A stretch of DNA of 8,264 nucleotides from Betaproteobacteria bacterium (GTDB lineage Bacteria > Pseudomonadota > Gammaproteobacteria > Burkholderiales > SG8-39): the NCBI GenBank assembly GCA_009693345.1, contig SHXL01000123.1, positions 1-8,264 on the forward strand, in the 5' to 3' direction. A model generated the notes under the pieces. It was not told the origin of the DNA, searched no databases, and was given only the letters and a program-made list of their open reading frames with translations. Of this stretch, positions 5,700 to 8,264 are shown piece after piece. Made by a program: the position numbers and the translations under genes. Position 1 is the stretch's first letter. The number at the start of each line of letters is the position of its first letter.

Positions 5700-6524
5700 A
5701 TGACCGATCCCGCCCGTCCCAGCCTGCTCGAGCGACTGTCCGCGCTGATTCTGCGCGAGCCTGCAGACCGCGCCGGCCTGCTGCGCCTGCTGCGCTCGGC
5801 CTACCAGAGGAACCTGCTGGACGCGGACGCTCTTTCCATCGTCGAGGGCGCGCTCACGGTGTCCGAAATGCAGGTGCGCGACATCATGATTCCGCGCGCG
5901 CAGATGGACGTGATCGACATCAACGAGCCGGTGGACCAGTTCATGCCACAGGTGATCAGCTCCGCCCACTCGCGCTTTCCGGTGATCGGCCAGAATCGCG
6001 ACGACGTGATCGGCGTGCTGCTGGCGAAGGACCTGCTGCGGCATTACGCGGGCGAAGAGCAGTTCAACGTGCGCGAGATGCTGCGGCCCGCGATTTTCGT
6101 GCCCGAATCCAAGCGCCTGAATGTGCTGCTGCGCGAGTTCCGTGCCAGCCGCAACCACATGGCGATCGTGGCCGACGAGTACGGCGGCATTGCCGGCCTG
6201 GTGACCATCGAGGACGTACTGGAGCAGATCGTCGGCGACATCGAGGACGAGTACGACTTCGACGAGGCAAGCGACAACATCCTGCCCGAGCCGGGCGGCC
6301 GCTTCCGCGTCAAGGCCCTAACGCAGATCGCCGACTTCAATGCCGCCTTCGGCACCGAGTTCTCCGACGAGGAGCACGACACGGCCGGCGGCCTCGTGAT
6401 CGCGCACCTGGGCCGGCTGCCCAGGCGCGGCGAAACACTCGCGTTCTCCGGCCTGAAGTTCCACGTGCTGCGCGCCGACAGCCGGCGGGTCTATACGCTG
6501 ATCGTCGAGAAACCCAAGACGTGA
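5700..6524 (+). CDS. corC: CorC/HlyC-family CBS-domain protein (YbeX)
   Basis: A soluble 274-residue protein of the CorC/YbeX type, historically linked to magnesium and cobalt efflux and, more recently, to ribosome metabolism. It has no membrane segment, unlike the larger DUF21-containing relatives. A CBS pair spans about 61-184: the first repeat begins with VRDIMIPRAQMDVID, the second contains MAIVADEYGGIAGLVTIEDVLE split by a short loop. The linker IVGDIEDEYD is typical. The C-terminal transporter-associated (CorC_HlyC) domain is at about 195-272 and includes DTAGGLVIAHLGRLP. The ATG at 5700 gives the usual N-terminus. No Shine-Dalgarno sequence precedes it (CCCCGCCGCA), so it may depend on coupling to ybeY or on an internal promoter. 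Its TGA overlaps the GTG start of lnt by four bases. Confidence 0.94.
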   Translation: MTDPARPSLLERLSALILREPADRAGLLRLLRSAYQRNLLDADALSIVEGALTVSEMQVRDIMIPRAQMDVIDINEPVDQFMPQVISSAHSRFPVIGQNRDDVIGVLLAKDLLRHYAGEEQFNVREMLRPAIFVPESKRLNVLLREFRASRNHMAIVADEYGGIAGLVTIEDVLEQIVGDIEDEYDFDEASDNILPEPGGRFRVKALTQIADFNAAFGTEFSDEEHDTAGGLVIAHLGRLPRRGETLAFSGLKFHVLRADSRRVYTLIVEKPKT

Positions 6525-7996
6525 GGTTCATGCCCCACGCCGGCGCCTTCGTCGCGGGCGCGGCTGCGGTGCTCGGTTTTTCGCCAGTCGATTTTTTCCC
6601 TGCCACGCTCGTGGCGCTCTCGATTCTTGTCCATCTCTGGCTGCGCGCGCCTTCGCCTCGGGCCGCCTTCGGGCTCGGATACTTCTTCGGCCTCGGCCTC
6701 TACGGCGCCGGCGTGTCCTGGGTGTACGTGAGCCTGAATCGTTTCGGTGCCATGCCGATGCCGCTCGCGGCGGCGGCAACACTCGGTTTCTGCGCCTTCC
6801 TCGCACTTTTCCCGGCGCTCGCCGGCTGGATCCAGGCGCGCATCGCACGCGACAGCGCGGCGCCCGCGGCACTGCGCGCGGCGCTGCTGATTCCCGCCGC
6901 ATGGGTGCTGATGGAGTGGCCGCTCAGCTGGTTCCTGACCGGTTTCCCCTGGCTCTCCTTCGGCTACACGGCAATCGACGACCCGCTCTCCGGCTACGCG
7001 ACCGTGGGCGGCGTCTACGCCGTATCCCTTGCGCTGGCGGTGGCTGCCGGCCTGCTGTGGTGCATTGCCCTCGATCACGCGCGCTGGAGCGCCGCGAGCG
7101 CGCTGGGGCTGGTGCTTGCCTGCGGCTACGGGCTGCGCGGCGCGGATTGGACGGCGCCGGCGGGCGAGCCGCTGCGCGTCGCGCTGCTGCAAGGCAACGT
7201 GCCGCAGGAAATGAAATTCGATCCGGCGCGCTATGCGCGAACGCTCGATACTTATGCGCGGCTCGCCGAAGGCAGCAGCGCTCGGCTGATCGTGCTTCCC
7301 GAAACGGCGGTACCGCGTTTTCTCGACCTGGTGGAAAGTTCCTTTCTCGACCGGCTGAAAGCGGCGGCCGTGCGCAATGGCGGCGACCTGCTGCTGGGCG
7401 TTCCGGTGCGCAACGCCGCGGGAGACTATCTGAACAGCGTCATAAGCCTGGGCGCATCGCCTCCGGCTTCCTATGACAAGGTGCACCTCGTGCCCTTCGG
7501 CGAATTCGTGCCGCCCGGGCTCGGCTGGATCGTGCGCGTGCTGTCGATCCCGCTCGCGGATTTCGCGCGCGGCGCAGCAGACCAGCGGCCGATGGCGATT
7601 GCCGGCCAGCGCGTCGCGGTCAATGTCTGCTACGAGGACGCGTACGGCGCCGAGATCATCCGCCAGCTGCCCGAGGCCACGCTGCTGGTGAATGTGTCGA
7701 ACGTGGCCTGGTTCGGCGACTCGCTCGCCCCGGCGCAGCACCTGCAGATCGCCCGCATGCGCGCGCTGGAAACCGGCCGCGTCTACCTCACTGCGGCCAA
7801 TACCGGCATCACCGCCGCGATCTGGCCGGACGCCTCGGTGCGACAGCAGATGAAGCAGTTCGTCCAGGGACGGATCGAATTCGAAGTGCGCGGCTACAGC
7901 GGCGCGACGCCCTACGTGCGCTTCGGCGACTGGCCGGCGGTCGTGCTCGCGCTGATGGCGCTGGCGTTCGTCGCGCTGCGGGGACGCTCCCGGTAA
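6521..7996 (+). CDS. lnt: Apolipoprotein N-acyltransferase Lnt
   Basis: Lnt transfers an acyl chain from phospholipid to the N-terminal Cys of apolipoproteins in the inner membrane, the last step of lipoprotein maturation. The protein has 491 residues. Hydrophobic membrane segments fill about residues 8-205, followed by a periplasmic nitrilase-like domain (about 218-460) and a final membrane helix (about 471-487). The catalytic triad is visible: E261 in VLPETAVPRF, K320 in YDKVHLVPFGEFVP and C370 in VCYEDAYG. The conserved loop SNVAWFGDS carries Val where E. coli has Asp. The GTG start at 6521 overlaps the corC stop as GTGA. An ATG at 6530 with GAGG three bases upstream is an equally possible start, losing three residues. 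A 12-base gap separates it from glyQ. Confidence 0.96.
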   Translation: MRFMPHAGAFVAGAAAVLGFSPVDFFPATLVALSILVHLWLRAPSPRAAFGLGYFFGLGLYGAGVSWVYVSLNRFGAMPMPLAAAATLGFCAFLALFPALAGWIQARIARDSAAPAALRAALLIPAAWVLMEWPLSWFLTGFPWLSFGYTAIDDPLSGYATVGGVYAVSLALAVAAGLLWCIALDHARWSAASALGLVLACGYGLRGADWTAPAGEPLRVALLQGNVPQEMKFDPARYARTLDTYARLAEGSSARLIVLPETAVPRFLDLVESSFLDRLKAAAVRNGGDLLLGVPVRNAAGDYLNSVISLGASPPASYDKVHLVPFGEFVPPGLGWIVRVLSIPLADFARGAADQRPMAIAGQRVAVNVCYEDAYGAEIIRQLPEATLLVNVSNVAWFGDSLAPAQHLQIARMRALETGRVYLTAANTGITAAIWPDASVRQQMKQFVQGRIEFEVRGYSGATPYVRFGDWPAVVLALMALAFVALRGRSR

Positions 7997-7999
7997 AAT
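7994..7999 (+). promoter_or_regulatory. TAAAAT -10-like box before glyQ
   Basis: TAAAAT begins with the lnt stop codon and ends nine bases before the glyQ ATG. A transcript from this box would start around 8006, leaving almost no leader. No convincing -35 element is seen at the usual distance (7971-7976 reads TCGCGC). The box resembles the one before corC and is followed by GC-rich sequence (CTGCGGCCG). It is a candidate only. Confidence 0.25.
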
Positions 8000-8008
8000 C
8001 TGCGGCCG

Positions 8009-8264
8009 ATGCTCACCTTTCAGCAGCTGATCCTTCGCCTTAACGATTTCTGGGACCGCCGCGGCTGCGTGCTGCTGCAACCCTACGACATGGAAATGGG
8101 CGCCGGCACCTTCCACACCGCGACTTTCCTGCGCGCGATCGGCCCGGAGCCCTGGAGCGCGGCCTACGTGCAGCCCTCGCGCCGTCCCAAGGACGGCCGC
8201 TATGGCGACAACCCGAACCGGCTGCAGCATTACTACCAGTACCAAGTGGCGCTGAAGCCTTCGC
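8009..8264 (+). CDS. glyQ: Glycyl-tRNA synthetase alpha subunit, N-terminal 85 codons
   Basis: GlyQ is the catalytic alpha subunit of the bacterial alpha2-beta2 glycyl-tRNA synthetase, which charges tRNA-Gly in the cytoplasm; GlyS would normally follow. The visible part begins MLTFQQLILRLNDFW and contains the highly conserved segments LQPYDMEMGAGTFHTATF, AIGPEPW, AYVQPSRRPKDGRYGDNPNR and LQHYYQYQV, which include parts of the class II aminoacylation core. The form of the DMEMGAGTFHTATF block is typical of betaproteobacteria. The gene is cut by the window end; the full protein is usually about 300 residues. The ATG at 8009 is the natural start, although no Shine-Dalgarno sequence precedes it. 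It lies 12 bases after lnt and is probably partly co-transcribed with it. Confidence 0.97.
   Translation, partial: MLTFQQLILRLNDFWDRRGCVLLQPYDMEMGAGTFHTATFLRAIGPEPWSAAYVQPSRRPKDGRYGDNPNRLQHYYQYQVALKPS

Noticed and set aside
6491..8245. 584-aa open frame on the minus strand opposite lnt and glyQ
   Set aside because: The protein is rich in Arg, His, Glu and Ala without recognisable domains and runs across lnt and the start of glyQ. It reflects codon bias of the true genes.
1..8264. CRISPR array, toxin-antitoxin pair, phage genes or anti-phage system
   Set aside because: No regularly spaced repeats, no second tRNA or attachment site, and every sizeable frame is accounted for by housekeeping genes apart from the IS remnant and one small exported protein.

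Overview
The window is GC-rich chromosomal DNA that reads as a betaproteobacterium. The strongest taxonomic signs are the GlyQ N-terminus (LQPYDMEMGAGTFHTATF, then AIGPEPW), the gene order phoH-ybeY-corC-lnt followed by glyQ, and a UbiH-family hydroxylase next to dsbC. These are family-level recognitions from reading alone; no database search was run.

Layout. Bases 1-491 are the right-hand part of an IS5-like insertion sequence. Its transposase is broken by an apparent 1-base deletion near 211. A candidate right terminal repeat ends at 491, next to CTAG, only a few bases from the dsbC stop codon. On the minus strand, a UbiH/UbiF/COQ6-family FAD hydroxylase (start about 2447) is followed 19 bases later by dsbC (start 1243). 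They form a two-gene unit transcribed towards the IS remnant. Divergently, on the plus strand, a CAU-anticodon tRNA (2511-2587) has its own promoter-like sequence lying in the gap before the hydroxylase. Next come a 104-aa predicted exported protein of unknown function, miaB, phoH (ybeZ), ybeY, corC (ybeX), lnt and the first 85 codons of glyQ. From 2612 to the end these genes are nearly contiguous, with gaps of 14 bases or fewer or overlaps of 4 to 44 bases, which suggests one long transcription unit or a few overlapping ones.

How the genes fit together. Much of the plus-strand block concerns translation: a Met-type tRNA, tRNA thiomethylation (MiaB), 16S rRNA processing and ribosome quality (YbeY, with PhoH/YbeZ as its known partner) and glycyl-tRNA synthesis (GlyQ). 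CorC and Lnt are the usual downstream members of the ybeZYX-lnt operon; Lnt finishes lipoprotein acylation in the inner membrane. The minus-strand pair serves ubiquinone synthesis and periplasmic disulfide repair.

I found no convincing undescribed system. The points most worth a second look are the uncharacterised exported protein between the tRNA and miaB, the IS end next to the dsbC stop codon, and TAAAAT boxes overlapping stop codons ahead of starts that lack a Shine-Dalgarno sequence.
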